NCBI RefSeq assembly: GCF_017921835.1
Contig: NZ_JAGEMN010000004.1
Coordinates: 62,001 to 126,000, forward strand
Reading direction: 5' to 3'
Source: Sporosarcina sp. 6E9
GTDB taxonomy: Bacteria; Bacillota; Bacilli; Bacillales_A; Planococcaceae
Length of the DNA: 64,000 nucleotides
Below are positions 36,732 to 45,906 of the stretch, one piece after another. Each line of letters starts with the position of its first letter. The stretch's first letter is position 1. The notes beneath the pieces were generated by a model. The model was given only the letters and a program-made list of their open reading frames with translations, searched no databases and was not told the origin of the DNA. Both the position numbers and the translations under genes were made by a program.

Positions 36732-37013
36732 AATAACCTCCAAATGAATATTCTCTGTTCTACACACAATATTCAAAGATGCCTAAAGTTAGTACAAACT
36801 ATCTATCTGGGATTATCTTCTCCATACTTCAATGTACATATACATGCAATCTATCAAGATTTTAGTTTGTTTATAACATCTACATTTATTGGGGCGAATA
36901 AAAAAATTCGTCAAAGAAACTCGGTCTTTTTTCATATGACCAGCTATAGTAGCTTTATCATATAGAATATAAAAGACGGTTACTATTGACGAACGTCAGT
37001 AATTTCAACCTAT
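36732..37013. other. control region upstream of the polysaccharide operon
   Basis: AT-rich region with no gene. It holds an imperfect palindrome at 36980-37002 (TTACTATTGACGAACGTCAG continuing to TAA) directly after the stop of the LuxR-type gene. It could act as that gene's weak terminator or as an operator for the operon. Several TTGAYA-like -35 boxes occur but none has a convincing -10 partner. Confidence 0.4.
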
Positions 37014-39599
37014 TCAGTTTAATTCGTTTTCATTGGCAATTATTACGGCTTGTGTTCTCGATTTCACTTGTAATTTTGCATAAATATTAGATAGATAGAT
37101 TCGAACTGTTCCCGGCGATAAAAACAACTCGGCGGCAATCTTTTGGTTCGACAAACCGGTTGTTAATAATTTCAAGACTTCAATTTCACGAGGTGTAAGG
37201 CCCTGTAGCGGGTTCTTTTTTTCGTCGTTCAATCCCAATGCAGTCTGCTCTTTCTTAAAAATACTTATTATATTTTCAACGTATTCTAATGGCGTTGTGC
37301 TCCAGGATGGAATATGACGTTCTTTTCGTAGTTTGCTATATACTTTCATTAATGGATAAATCTCACGCTCTCTAAGATACACACTAATATATCCGTAACG
37401 ACTCCCGAGCTTTAATGCTTCATTTAACAAATCGAGTGCTTGTCTATTATTTCCGTTCAATTTATGCAGAATTGCTTCCAATAGCGAGGCCTCTATTATT
37501 AAAGTAATTTGTTCATCTTCATATGCAGCTGTTCTTAGTTGTGTAATGTATTGTAAGCCTAGTTCATAGTCTTTCTTCTTAATCAGTAATCGAACATAGA
37601 CAAACCACCAATATTCGTTTCCAATCCCTCCAATGTATTCGTTCGTGACTGACATGTTTAGTTTCATTTCAGCTTTCGCAAGCTTATCTTGTTGAATATA
37701 GATCATTGCCTCCATAATTTGAATGATTTCAACCCAGTGAGATTCAACTTGACTTGCCGCATAAGATTTGGCTTTCTCCAAGTAGCTTTGTGCTTCTGGA
37801 TAATTTTGTTTCGTCATTTCTATTCGACACTTCAATATAAACATTGGAACCACTATCCCGGGATCTCGAAAACCTCGCCCAATTTTTATGGCCTCTTTTA
37901 TGACAAGGTGAGCCTCTTCAACTCGATTCCATTCCACTAACTTTTCAGCGTGCACGCCGAAATAATAGCCCGCCACAATCAATTGTTTATAATCTGTTGA
38001 ATGAAAATTATTTACGAAAACCTTTTCTACTTCTTCAGAATAAAGTTTACCCCTACCGCCAATCTTTGTGTGTAACAGCGTCAAACTCAATACATTGTAA
38101 CGGATTGGGATTCTATTGAAGCTGGAATCGTTTGCAGCTCGCTTTAGTTGCTTCAACATTAACCGCATCGAGGTGTTGATATTGTTTTGTCCAACTAGTA
38201 AAGCATAAGCTTTAATCCCCAGAACATCCGCCGCTTCATTGTTGTATTCTATATTATCCATCCATTGGTCTTTTTCATGCCGCTTTTCCAATTGTTCTAT
38301 TATGAGTAATGCACGCCCAAAATCTTGTAACAGCGCATGGGCAAGTGCAAATAATGCGAGTGTTCCAATACTCGGTTGTTGCTGTTTCTTAAGCAATAAA
38401 TCTATCCAACTCTTGAAAGTTTCTGTATAGCCTAGATTAAGAACGTCGACAGCATGTACTTCTATCCATTTCAATGCTTGGTCAAAAAGATTTCCTTGCA
38501 TGGCCAAATCAATGGCGTAAACAAAGTCACCTCGTTTGTACTGTTCGTCCGCAGCTTTTGAAAACAATCGAGTCACTTCTTTTTTAGAATGACGAAGACG
38601 AAGTTCTTGGAGTAAAAAATCACGAAACATGTGATGATATTGAGTAACCCTTCTTTCTTCATCCAATTTACCAATAAAGTACCCTCTATTTACAAGTGAA
38701 GAAAGAACAGTAGCCGCATCCTTGTCATCAGATAACGCTCGACAGATATCAGGTTCGAGTATCTTTAATATAGAAGTTTTTAATAAAACATTCATTTCTT
38801 GGTATGAGAGTCCTACGATAAATTCATGAAATAAATAATCGGATGCATACGGATGCTTGCCATCACTAATTAGCTCTTCTAACGTTTTCTTTTCAGATAC
38901 TTTCGTAAATAACTTGATACCCATTGCCCATCCTTCTGTTTTCTTAAAGATATTATGTTGAGTATTTAAATCCAAAATATGTTTTGAATTCATGGCTAAA
39001 TATTGGACTGTTTCCTTATACGAAAACTTTAATTGGATACTATTGATTTCTTGAACAATTGAATCTGCTTTCCAACGAATCAGTGGAAGCGGTAATTGAT
39101 TTTGACTTGCGATAATAAGCCGGAAGTTTTTCTGGCGATGTTCAATCAATCGTGCAATCGAGCGATGAATGGTCGATTGGGTAATTATTTGATAATCATC
39201 GAGGATAAGTTGAATTGTTGTGTTGCTACTGCCAATTTCAGTACTAATTAAGTCAACAAATAGTTTAACTGGAAGTCTCGGTTGTGTGGTTAATAGTGGA
39301 AGTAGTCGTTCATACAAATCAGTTTGCAATGTCTGACCAATTGCTTTCGCGATGCTTTTCCAAAAACGTATGGGATCATTGTCAAGGTGATCCAAGGAAA
39401 TCCACGCGGTTTGGCCGATGAACCGTTCCGCCCATTGTTTAAGAAGTGTTGTTTTTCCATATCCGGCGGGTGCGCAGACAATTGCTAGCTTCTTATCGAT
39501 ACACGAGTCTAGTAATTTAAGGAGTCGTTCCCTGTGGAGTAATCCCGAAATGGCTTCCGAATTAAACAGTTTTGGTTGCTTTGGAACTAACTGTGACAT
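37014..39599 (-). CDS. LuxR-family ATP-binding (MalT-type) transcriptional regulator
   Basis: 861 residues. Domains: P-loop ATPase (VCAPAGYGKTTLLKQWAERF, Walker B LILDDYQII), winged and TPR-like helical repeats from about residue 350 to 790, and a C-terminal LuxR helix-turn-helix (LTPREIEVLKLLTTGLSNQK, GTVRIYLSNIYAKLQVKS). This is the LAL/MalT architecture, usually activated by a small molecule. Start ATG 39599 with GGGGGAG. Its place directly upstream of the polysaccharide genes, same strand, suggests it controls them; this is inference. Confidence 0.88.
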   Translation of the reverse strand: MSQLVPKQPKLFNSEAISGLLHRERLLKLLDSCIDKKLAIVCAPAGYGKTTLLKQWAERFIGQTAWISLDHLDNDPIRFWKSIAKAIGQTLQTDLYERLLPLLTTQPRLPVKLFVDLISTEIGSSNTTIQLILDDYQIITQSTIHRSIARLIEHRQKNFRLIIASQNQLPLPLIRWKADSIVQEINSIQLKFSYKETVQYLAMNSKHILDLNTQHNIFKKTEGWAMGIKLFTKVSEKKTLEELISDGKHPYASDYLFHEFIVGLSYQEMNVLLKTSILKILEPDICRALSDDKDAATVLSSLVNRGYFIGKLDEERRVTQYHHMFRDFLLQELRLRHSKKEVTRLFSKAADEQYKRGDFVYAIDLAMQGNLFDQALKWIEVHAVDVLNLGYTETFKSWIDLLLKKQQQPSIGTLALFALAHALLQDFGRALLIIEQLEKRHEKDQWMDNIEYNNEAADVLGIKAYALLVGQNNINTSMRLMLKQLKRAANDSSFNRIPIRYNVLSLTLLHTKIGGRGKLYSEEVEKVFVNNFHSTDYKQLIVAGYYFGVHAEKLVEWNRVEEAHLVIKEAIKIGRGFRDPGIVVPMFILKCRIEMTKQNYPEAQSYLEKAKSYAASQVESHWVEIIQIMEAMIYIQQDKLAKAEMKLNMSVTNEYIGGIGNEYWWFVYVRLLIKKKDYELGLQYITQLRTAAYEDEQITLIIEASLLEAILHKLNGNNRQALDLLNEALKLGSRYGYISVYLREREIYPLMKVYSKLRKERHIPSWSTTPLEYVENIISIFKKEQTALGLNDEKKNPLQGLTPREIEVLKLLTTGLSNQKIAAELFLSPGTVRIYLSNIYAKLQVKSRTQAVIIANENELN

Positions 39600-39756
39600 A
39601 ATACTCCCCCTTTTGTAGCTATAGGAATTTTTTGTTATATATATTTCCAAGTAATGACAATAGTCCCTCTACTTACTTTTATACTATTTTTTCAGAATAG
39701 TCAACCCCACTAAAGTATAAGGTTGATAAACGGACATGAATCATTTTCATCAAAAC

Positions 39757-39790
39757 AAAAAAACGATCCCATTCTAGCATGAGATCGTTT
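39757..39790 (-). terminator. terminator of the CDF gene
   Basis: Minus-strand stem AAACGATCTCAT/ATGGGATCGTTT followed by TTTTG, just after the CDF stop codon. Confidence 0.8.
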
Positions 39791-39801
39791 TGCTACGTCA
39801 A

Positions 39802-40704
39802 TTATTCCCCTTCATCGTACCAAGGATTCAAGTGAATAAGAACTTCATCCACATCATGGTTATTTTCCTTTATCGCTTGTTTAATTTTGCGGATAATATC
39901 ATGGCCTTCTTGGACTGTTAATTCACCGTGAACGCCTACACGCAAATCTACCAAGACATAGTGACCATGTTCTCTAGCCCGTAGACGATCTATACGTTTG
40001 ACCTCTGGAATAGAGCTAATTAAAGTCGTAAAATCAGCTAACCTTTCCGGGCTAACGCTTTTCTCCATGAGTGTGTCTAACGCTTCTTTTCCGATTACAT
40101 AGGCCAGCTTGAAAACTAAAACGGTGACTATGATGCCCGCAATCGGATCTCCGTACGCAAGTATTTTAATGTGATAATAATCTCCAATAAGTGCCAGGCC
40201 AATCCCCAATACGGCCGCTAGTGAAGCATATACATCCGCGAGATGATCATACGCAGTGGCTATTAACCCCTTGCTATTCGCTTTCTTTCCAATTCGAATC
40301 GTGTATACGTATAAGACTTGTTTCCACACAAGAGAAACAACAGCCGTTATAAATGCGATTATGCTCGCTTTTTCCGGTTCATTAAAAAAGGCCGAGATTG
40401 ACTCGTAAGCAATATAAATTGCTGCCACACCTAGAATAATTGCCACAATGGCAGAACTTATGACTTCAGCTTTCCCATGTCCATAAGGATGGTCATCATC
40501 AGCTGGTCGTTTGGAAATGCGCATGGATGTTAAAGCTGCGGCGCTTGCTACAACGTCGCCGGCATTATGATAGCCGTCAGCAAGAAGAACCGGGCTATGA
40601 AAAATTGTACCTACGACAATCTTAAGGATGGTTAATATAATATTGCTAATTAAACTGATCCATACTGCAATTATCGGGGCATTCTCAATCGGTTTTCGGC
40701 TCAT
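39802..40704 (-). CDS. cation diffusion facilitator family transporter
   Basis: Divalent-metal/proton antiporter, 300 residues. Six predicted helices with the metal-site motif VLLADGYHNAGDVVASAAAL in helix 2, a matching ATAYDHLADVYASLAA in helix 5, and a cytoplasmic C-terminal ferredoxin-like domain (REHGHYVLVDLRVGVHGELT). Exports Zn, Mn, Fe or Co; the D/D-type site does not decide which. GGAGG precedes the ATG. A long leader with an intrinsic terminator lies upstream. Confidence 0.92.
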   Translation of the reverse strand: MSRKPIENAPIIAVWISLISNIILTILKIVVGTIFHSPVLLADGYHNAGDVVASAAALTSMRISKRPADDDHPYGHGKAEVISSAIVAIILGVAAIYIAYESISAFFNEPEKASIIAFITAVVSLVWKQVLYVYTIRIGKKANSKGLIATAYDHLADVYASLAAVLGIGLALIGDYYHIKILAYGDPIAGIIVTVLVFKLAYVIGKEALDTLMEKSVSPERLADFTTLISSIPEVKRIDRLRAREHGHYVLVDLRVGVHGELTVQEGHDIIRKIKQAIKENNHDVDEVLIHLNPWYDEGE

Positions 40705-40743
40705 AAATACACACCTCCAAAATAATCTTTCCCCTAGGAAACA

Positions 40744-40776
40744 AAAAACCTAGACTGATTTCAGTCTAGGTTTTTG
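40744..40776 (-). terminator. terminator hairpin in the CDF leader
   Basis: Minus strand CCTAGACTGA/TCAGTCTAGG with an AA loop followed by TTTTTTG. It lies between the predicted promoter and the CDF start codon, about 40 bp from the ATG, so it may attenuate transcription; it could instead back up the terminator of the nuclease gene. Confidence 0.7.
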
Positions 40777-40852
40777 GGTTTCAAAATATAAAGTTTTGTG
40801 GAAAATATTTGGGCAATCATTTTCATCACTCACTTTGTTTAGCGGTTAACAA

Positions 40853-40881
40853 ATCATATCATTGTTTTAATGAGGGAGCAA
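40853..40881 (-). promoter_or_regulatory. candidate promoter of the CDF gene
   Basis: Minus strand TTGCTC (40876-40881) and TATGAT (40853-40858), spaced 17 bp. Predicted start near 40846 gives a leader of about 140 nt. Confidence 0.5.
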
Positions 40882-40916
40882 GATTTCAGGGACAGTTTCA
40901 GCTAAAAAACCACAAT

Positions 40917-40955
40917 TAAAAACCGCAGTCCCCATTACAGGAACTGCGCTTTTCC
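40917..40955 (-). terminator. terminator of the large nuclease gene
   Basis: Minus strand CGCAGTTCC/GGGGACTGCG with a TGTAAT loop and TTTTT tail, directly after the nuclease stop codon at 40970. Confidence 0.8.
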
Positions 40956-40969
40956 TCAGCGTTTATTTT

Positions 40970-43900
40970 CTATGCCCCTTCGCCCCAAATATCATTTGCC
41001 CATTCTGGATAATCGATAAATGGATTGCGATTGCCTTGGATTTCTTCGATTTTTTCGTTGCGATTCAATTCCCATTCACTGACGGGATCCTGTTCATGCC
41101 ATTCGAGTAAAACAGATAGTTTTCCGTGATAGGGATTGCTTCCATTATTGACTTGGTCATTTAGCTCTAAGTCTACCTTGTCGCCTGCTTCATAGCGGAC
41201 AGCCATGTAAAACAGCATTCTTGCTACGTCACCTTTCACATCATTAGGTGGCTCCCATGAATCACCATCACGCTTACATTCTGCACAATTCTTTACGTTG
41301 GCAGTCCCGCCATTGTCGAAATCAAGGTTTCCTCGAGCGCTATTGACTTGGACATCGGTTGGTCGGAGATGATGAATATCCGTCCCTGGTCCTTTACTTG
41401 TTCCAAAATTCCCATGTGATTTTGCCCAAGTATGCTCCCGGTTCCAGTCACCGACTGCGCCGCCATTGAGATTTTTCGAACGTGAGTCTCCTGAATAAAG
41501 GAGAATGACGTTATTCGGATTATTTGGGTCTTCATCCGTGACTTTCAAGGCATCCCATACTTCACTGTAGGAGAGTTGCTGATGATCATCAATAATCTCA
41601 TGTAAGGTTGATTTTAATATTTCACCCTTTTTACCAATCGCATCTGCATAATAATCATCCACTGGTGGCTCTTCAACTTCAGCTTCCTCAACCGTTACAC
41701 TGAATGCTTCAGTAATACTGTTGGTGCCATCAGTTGCTGTAACTGAAACAATGTGACTACCTACCTCAAGTTGAAGGGTGAGTATTGTACTCTCCTGATT
41801 AACTGTTCCTTTTGTTGATGAAAATGTGAGTGCATCTCCATCCGGATCAGAAAAGTAATCTGATAACTTTAATTCAATATTTTCTCCATCGGTTACCTTT
41901 TGATTTTCAATAGACTTCTTCAATACTGGCGCTTGATTTTCCGGTATACTAGGGAATTTAATCTTATCTGGATCTGCGCCTTTCTTATAGTCGAACTTTT
42001 GAACATTTTCCGTTCCTCTTAGCTCTGCTACATTTTTGCCTTCAATGGTGACCTTCGACATTTCAGTTCCTTTGAAATCAATAATGGCACCAGACTTTTT
42101 GGGTTTGATTGTTAACGTATTATTCTTGAAACCCTCTCCATAAAATTCCGCGTACTCGCCAGTAAATACGACACCATTTTTCACATTTGCTTTTGCACCA
42201 AGGGTGACTGCAATAGATTTATCATGAATATTTAATTTACCTGTATTCACGTTCCCATAATCCACATTTTTCTCTGGTGTTATAACAGAACCAATTGGCA
42301 AACCATTCGTATCCGTTATTATTATCTTGTCTGGATCGGCGCCTTTTTTATATTTAATCTTTTTAATATTTTCTACGCCTCTTAGCTCAGAGACATTTTT
42401 ACCTTCAACGGTTACTTTTGATATTACCGTCCCTTTGAAATCAATGATTGCTCCAGCTTTTTTAGGTTTGATTGTGACGTCAGTTTTCTTAAACCCATCC
42501 CCATGGAATTCCGCATATTCGCCGGTAACCGTAATTCCTTTTTTAATCTTCGAATTTGCATCAAGCTTGACAGAGACGCTCCGATCGTGAAGAATCAGCT
42601 CATGTGCTTCCATGTTTGTAAAATCGTATATTTTCTCTGGTGTAATTGGCGCCGGTTCTTCTGGATTCTCTGACTCCTCACCATGTAAGCCAACCTTCAC
42701 CATCACTGGGTCATGATCACTTGCACGTCCAGCCATGTCGGTAAAATCCGCATTAATATGAAGTATATCAATTTCCGTTTCTTCCACTAAATTGTTCGAC
42801 ACTAAAATATGATCGAGCACTTGTGAATTCCCTTGGAAAAGATAGGTGTAACGATCTTGCTCATCGACTTTGTGAATCATATTTGTCATATGATCGCCTT
42901 CATGGATTTTCAGTGCTTCGGTGAACTGAAAATCATTGAAGTCACCAACAGAAACAATATTTTCATTCGGATTTTCTGTTTTAATCTCTGCTATAAAATC
43001 AGAGACAACCGTTGCAATTTGCTTACGCTGTACTTCACTTCCATAAATAGGCGGTTGTGTAGAACCAAATAACGGTGTATCACCAGATTTCGAATTCCAG
43101 TGGTTAGCGATGACAATTACATTTTCACCTTGAAAGTCAAATTGCGCTGCTAATGGTTTACGGCTATTATTAAATGCTGCATTATTCGGATCAATTCGAC
43201 CTGGATTATGCGTTAATCTCCCGTTTTCATAGCCAACTGCTGTTGTTGCATCACCTGCGGGTATACCTTCCGTCAAGCTGACACGGTCTGGATTGTATAG
43301 GATACCAACACGGATATTCGCATTGGGTGCTCCACCATCCGCATTATTTACCGGATCAATATTGGCGTATTCATACCTTACGCCGCCAGCATCAACTATT
43401 GTCTCGATCAATCGTTCATAGCTTTCATTCGCCTGCGCGTCTCCAGCATCTTGGCCATTATTATCTTGGACTTCAGTCACGCCAATGATATCAGGATTTT
43501 GCATATCTGATGCAAATGCTCTGGCTAACTTTCTAGCTTTATCGTCTGAAGTTGACGTGGGGTTATTCGAGAAATTCTCTAAGTTATAAGAAGCAATCGT
43601 TAGCTTATCCTCTTCTTTAACAATTGTCGTTGTTTCTGGTGTTGCCTCACCTTTGACGAATTTCGCTTGCATATCTGCTAAATCAGCATAAATTTTAAAG
43701 TTTTGGAAGCCGTAATTCACAACGCCTGTAATTGGGCCTTCAAAAATATCGCCTGTTGCTACTTCGAAATCTCTTGCTTGGTTATTATCATGTAATTTAA
43801 ACTGGATTCGGTCTGGGTTTGCTGTTTCCTCTGTTAATTTAACACCGCCATGAAGCGTATTGGTTTCCCTAGATTCAAGCACAGTGATTAAATCACCATG

Positions 43901-45832
43901 TTCTTGTGGGGCAACAGCCTTAACTGTGCCAACTTCGACAAGCATCCCCTCTAAGCTTTCCCAAAAATCAATCGCATCTTCTTCCGGATCAAATTGTTCG
44001 AAGCTATCATTATCAATCACTTCAGTTGGAAGGTTATCTTCATTAATCAAGATGGGTGCTGGGAGTGCGACATTGCTCTTCACCGTTTCAATGATTCCAC
44101 CACGATCATCTCTTGCATTAATTTGTGTAACTGATAAATCGGTAGCTTGTTTCGTATTGAAGTAGCCGTCGATATGAAATTCTTCAACAGTTCCAGAAAC
44201 GCTGACTAAATCACCAATATTGACATTTGCTTTCTTGTTTCCTGTAAATACGACCAACCCTTCAGACGTGTTTTCATTGTCATCCGCTAGATTATCCGGT
44301 GTTTGGAAGTGAAAATAGTTTCCGCTACCTATTTTATACGTATACGTCACTACACCTTGGATGTCGTTAACAAACGTATTTTCTAGTGGTGATTCATGTG
44401 ACTCCCCTTGAATATGATGAATTTGCATACCTGCTTCTTCATCGAAAACAGTGTAGGTGAATTCGGTCATATTACTAGCCTTTAGTCCATCTTTTACTGC
44501 AATTGCTTTGATGACCATATCTTGCTCAACGACAATTGGCGCGCAATATTTCTGACTAGATTCGGATGGTTGATCACCATTTGTCGTAAAGTATATCGTT
44601 GCTCCGCTAGTAGCTGTAGAAAGTGTTACTTCGGTTCCCGTTGGAATCATACCTGACGCCGGTGTTGCAGTTACAGCCTGGACAGCTGATGCATCAGCTA
44701 CGATATCCGCTCGGTTTCTCGGAATTAGTTGATAGGCACCGTTAAATTCCTGAACGATTCCTGTGATAGAATCATAGGCGTTACCGGTAGTAAGGTTGAG
44801 TGTTGCCGTTTCATCTCGTACGAGAAATTCAGTTCCGTCCGTAGCTGTATAATTCGCCCAGCCATTTCCCTCTTGAACCGCTGTAAGCGTTACCCCGTTT
44901 ACCGTTGCAAGTTTCGATTCATTTTCTTCATTAAGCTGTGCGCCTGTGAAAGTAGTAGCTTCCGGCACGCCTACCGGATTCCCATTTCCATCAAGTGTCA
45001 CATCTATTAATTGTAAAAGGCCGTTATGTGCTGATAACGTTCCTGATACAGTAATTTCGTCGCCTAGTTGCACATTAAGTGAGCTAGGATAAATGGCTAG
45101 TGCTGCCGTTTCATCTTGAAAATGAATTGTATTTTTTAATTTTGCTGTGACAATTCCTTTTACTTTCACTACGCCAGTTGCCTGTGTACGCGCATCGGCA
45201 ATCGTGATGGTTTCTTCATCAGGATTTTCAGGTGTGACGCCATCCATGTTATGAGTTCCTAAATTGGAAGCATCATCACTTGGGAATGCCGTCCATTCCA
45301 CAGCTGGTTCAAATGCATCATCAATAATCTTATCCCCTGTTGTGATATTGCTGTTTCTCACTAAGGTGACATCTTTTAAATTTTCAACTCGCGTGCCAAC
45401 TTGTCCAATTGAGTCAATCACTTGGTTGGTCTTTTTAAGAACTAACGCATCATCACCATTAAAATTAATGACGCTCGAGTTAGCCAGATTCCCTTTGCTT
45501 TTTATTTCATCATTAGCTTGCGTATGATGGATGACGTAAGTCTCACCATCTGCCAGTGTGCTTTCTAGTGTTAATTTTGCAGTCGTTGAAGTTGCGCCAT
45601 TTGCATAAAGTTCCACTGTATAGTTGCTCAAATCGATTTCCTGACCTGTGCCATTATAAATCTCGATTGCCTTGTTAAAGCTACTTCCTTCGATATATTC
45701 AGAAATAATTAAATCACTCGGTTTTGTCGTCTCGGCGCTCACGACCTCTGGTAATGCTGGGAGTAATAAATTCATGATTAGCGCGATGACTAGGATGGAA
45801 CTCAGCCTTTTTTTCCAATTTCTCTTATGCAT
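40970..45832 (-). CDS. large secreted multidomain nuclease
   Basis: 1620 residues. Signal peptide ~1-33 (cleavage after VVSA); lamin-tail-like domain ~38-190; OB-fold/YhcR-like segments ~205-370; chitobiase C-terminal-like beta domain ~385-460; further OB folds to ~735. An endonuclease/exonuclease/phosphatase domain spans ~740-1050 (IASYNLENFSN, GVTEVQDN, ANHWNSK, VGDFND, ASDHDPV). Two copies of a ~100-residue repeat domain follow (~1068-1275), then an Ig/cadherin-like domain (~1280-1375) and a C-terminal endonuclease I domain (GDWNREHTWAKSHG, DIHHLRPTDVQVNSARGNLD). No LPXTG anchor seen. Probably degrades extracellular nucleic acid. GGAGAG precedes the ATG. Confidence 0.9.
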   Translation of the reverse strand: MHKRNWKKRLSSILVIALIMNLLLPALPEVVSAETTKPSDLIISEYIEGSSFNKAIEIYNGTGQEIDLSNYTVELYANGATSTTAKLTLESTLADGETYVIHHTQANDEIKSKGNLANSSVINFNGDDALVLKKTNQVIDSIGQVGTRVENLKDVTLVRNSNITTGDKIIDDAFEPAVEWTAFPSDDASNLGTHNMDGVTPENPDEETITIADARTQATGVVKVKGIVTAKLKNTIHFQDETAALAIYPSSLNVQLGDEITVSGTLSAHNGLLQLIDVTLDGNGNPVGVPEATTFTGAQLNEENESKLATVNGVTLTAVQEGNGWANYTATDGTEFLVRDETATLNLTTGNAYDSITGIVQEFNGAYQLIPRNRADIVADASAVQAVTATPASGMIPTGTEVTLSTATSGATIYFTTNGDQPSESSQKYCAPIVVEQDMVIKAIAVKDGLKASNMTEFTYTVFDEEAGMQIHHIQGESHESPLENTFVNDIQGVVTYTYKIGSGNYFHFQTPDNLADDNENTSEGLVVFTGNKKANVNIGDLVSVSGTVEEFHIDGYFNTKQATDLSVTQINARDDRGGIIETVKSNVALPAPILINEDNLPTEVIDNDSFEQFDPEEDAIDFWESLEGMLVEVGTVKAVAPQEHGDLITVLESRETNTLHGGVKLTEETANPDRIQFKLHDNNQARDFEVATGDIFEGPITGVVNYGFQNFKIYADLADMQAKFVKGEATPETTTIVKEEDKLTIASYNLENFSNNPTSTSDDKARKLARAFASDMQNPDIIGVTEVQDNNGQDAGDAQANESYERLIETIVDAGGVRYEYANIDPVNNADGGAPNANIRVGILYNPDRVSLTEGIPAGDATTAVGYENGRLTHNPGRIDPNNAAFNNSRKPLAAQFDFQGENVIVIANHWNSKSGDTPLFGSTQPPIYGSEVQRKQIATVVSDFIAEIKTENPNENIVSVGDFNDFQFTEALKIHEGDHMTNMIHKVDEQDRYTYLFQGNSQVLDHILVSNNLVEETEIDILHINADFTDMAGRASDHDPVMVKVGLHGEESENPEEPAPITPEKIYDFTNMEAHELILHDRSVSVKLDANSKIKKGITVTGEYAEFHGDGFKKTDVTIKPKKAGAIIDFKGTVISKVTVEGKNVSELRGVENIKKIKYKKGADPDKIIITDTNGLPIGSVITPEKNVDYGNVNTGKLNIHDKSIAVTLGAKANVKNGVVFTGEYAEFYGEGFKNNTLTIKPKKSGAIIDFKGTEMSKVTIEGKNVAELRGTENVQKFDYKKGADPDKIKFPSIPENQAPVLKKSIENQKVTDGENIELKLSDYFSDPDGDALTFSSTKGTVNQESTILTLQLEVGSHIVSVTATDGTNSITEAFSVTVEEAEVEEPPVDDYYADAIGKKGEILKSTLHEIIDDHQQLSYSEVWDALKVTDEDPNNPNNVILLYSGDSRSKNLNGGAVGDWNREHTWAKSHGNFGTSKGPGTDIHHLRPTDVQVNSARGNLDFDNGGTANVKNCAECKRDGDSWEPPNDVKGDVARMLFYMAVRYEAGDKVDLELNDQVNNGSNPYHGKLSVLLEWHEQDPVSEWELNRNEKIEEIQGNRNPFIDYPEWANDIWGEGA

Positions 45833-45867
45833 GAAGTCAGCTCTCCTTTTTAGGTTTTTTATGAAAA

Positions 45868-45901
45868 ATAAAATGGGACAGACTTATGCCTGTCCCATTA
45901 T
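45868..45901 (-). terminator. terminator of the 5'-nucleotidase gene
   Basis: Minus strand AATGGGACAGGCATAAGTCT pairs back on itself (AATGGGACAG/CTGTCCCATT) with a TTATTTTTC tail, between the nucleotidase and nuclease genes. Confidence 0.75.
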
Positions 45902-45906
45902 CCACC

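Noticed and set aside
40777..40846. Known metal riboswitch (NiCo or yybP-ykoY) before the CDF gene
   Set aside because: Core motifs not found; leader is short and AT-rich.
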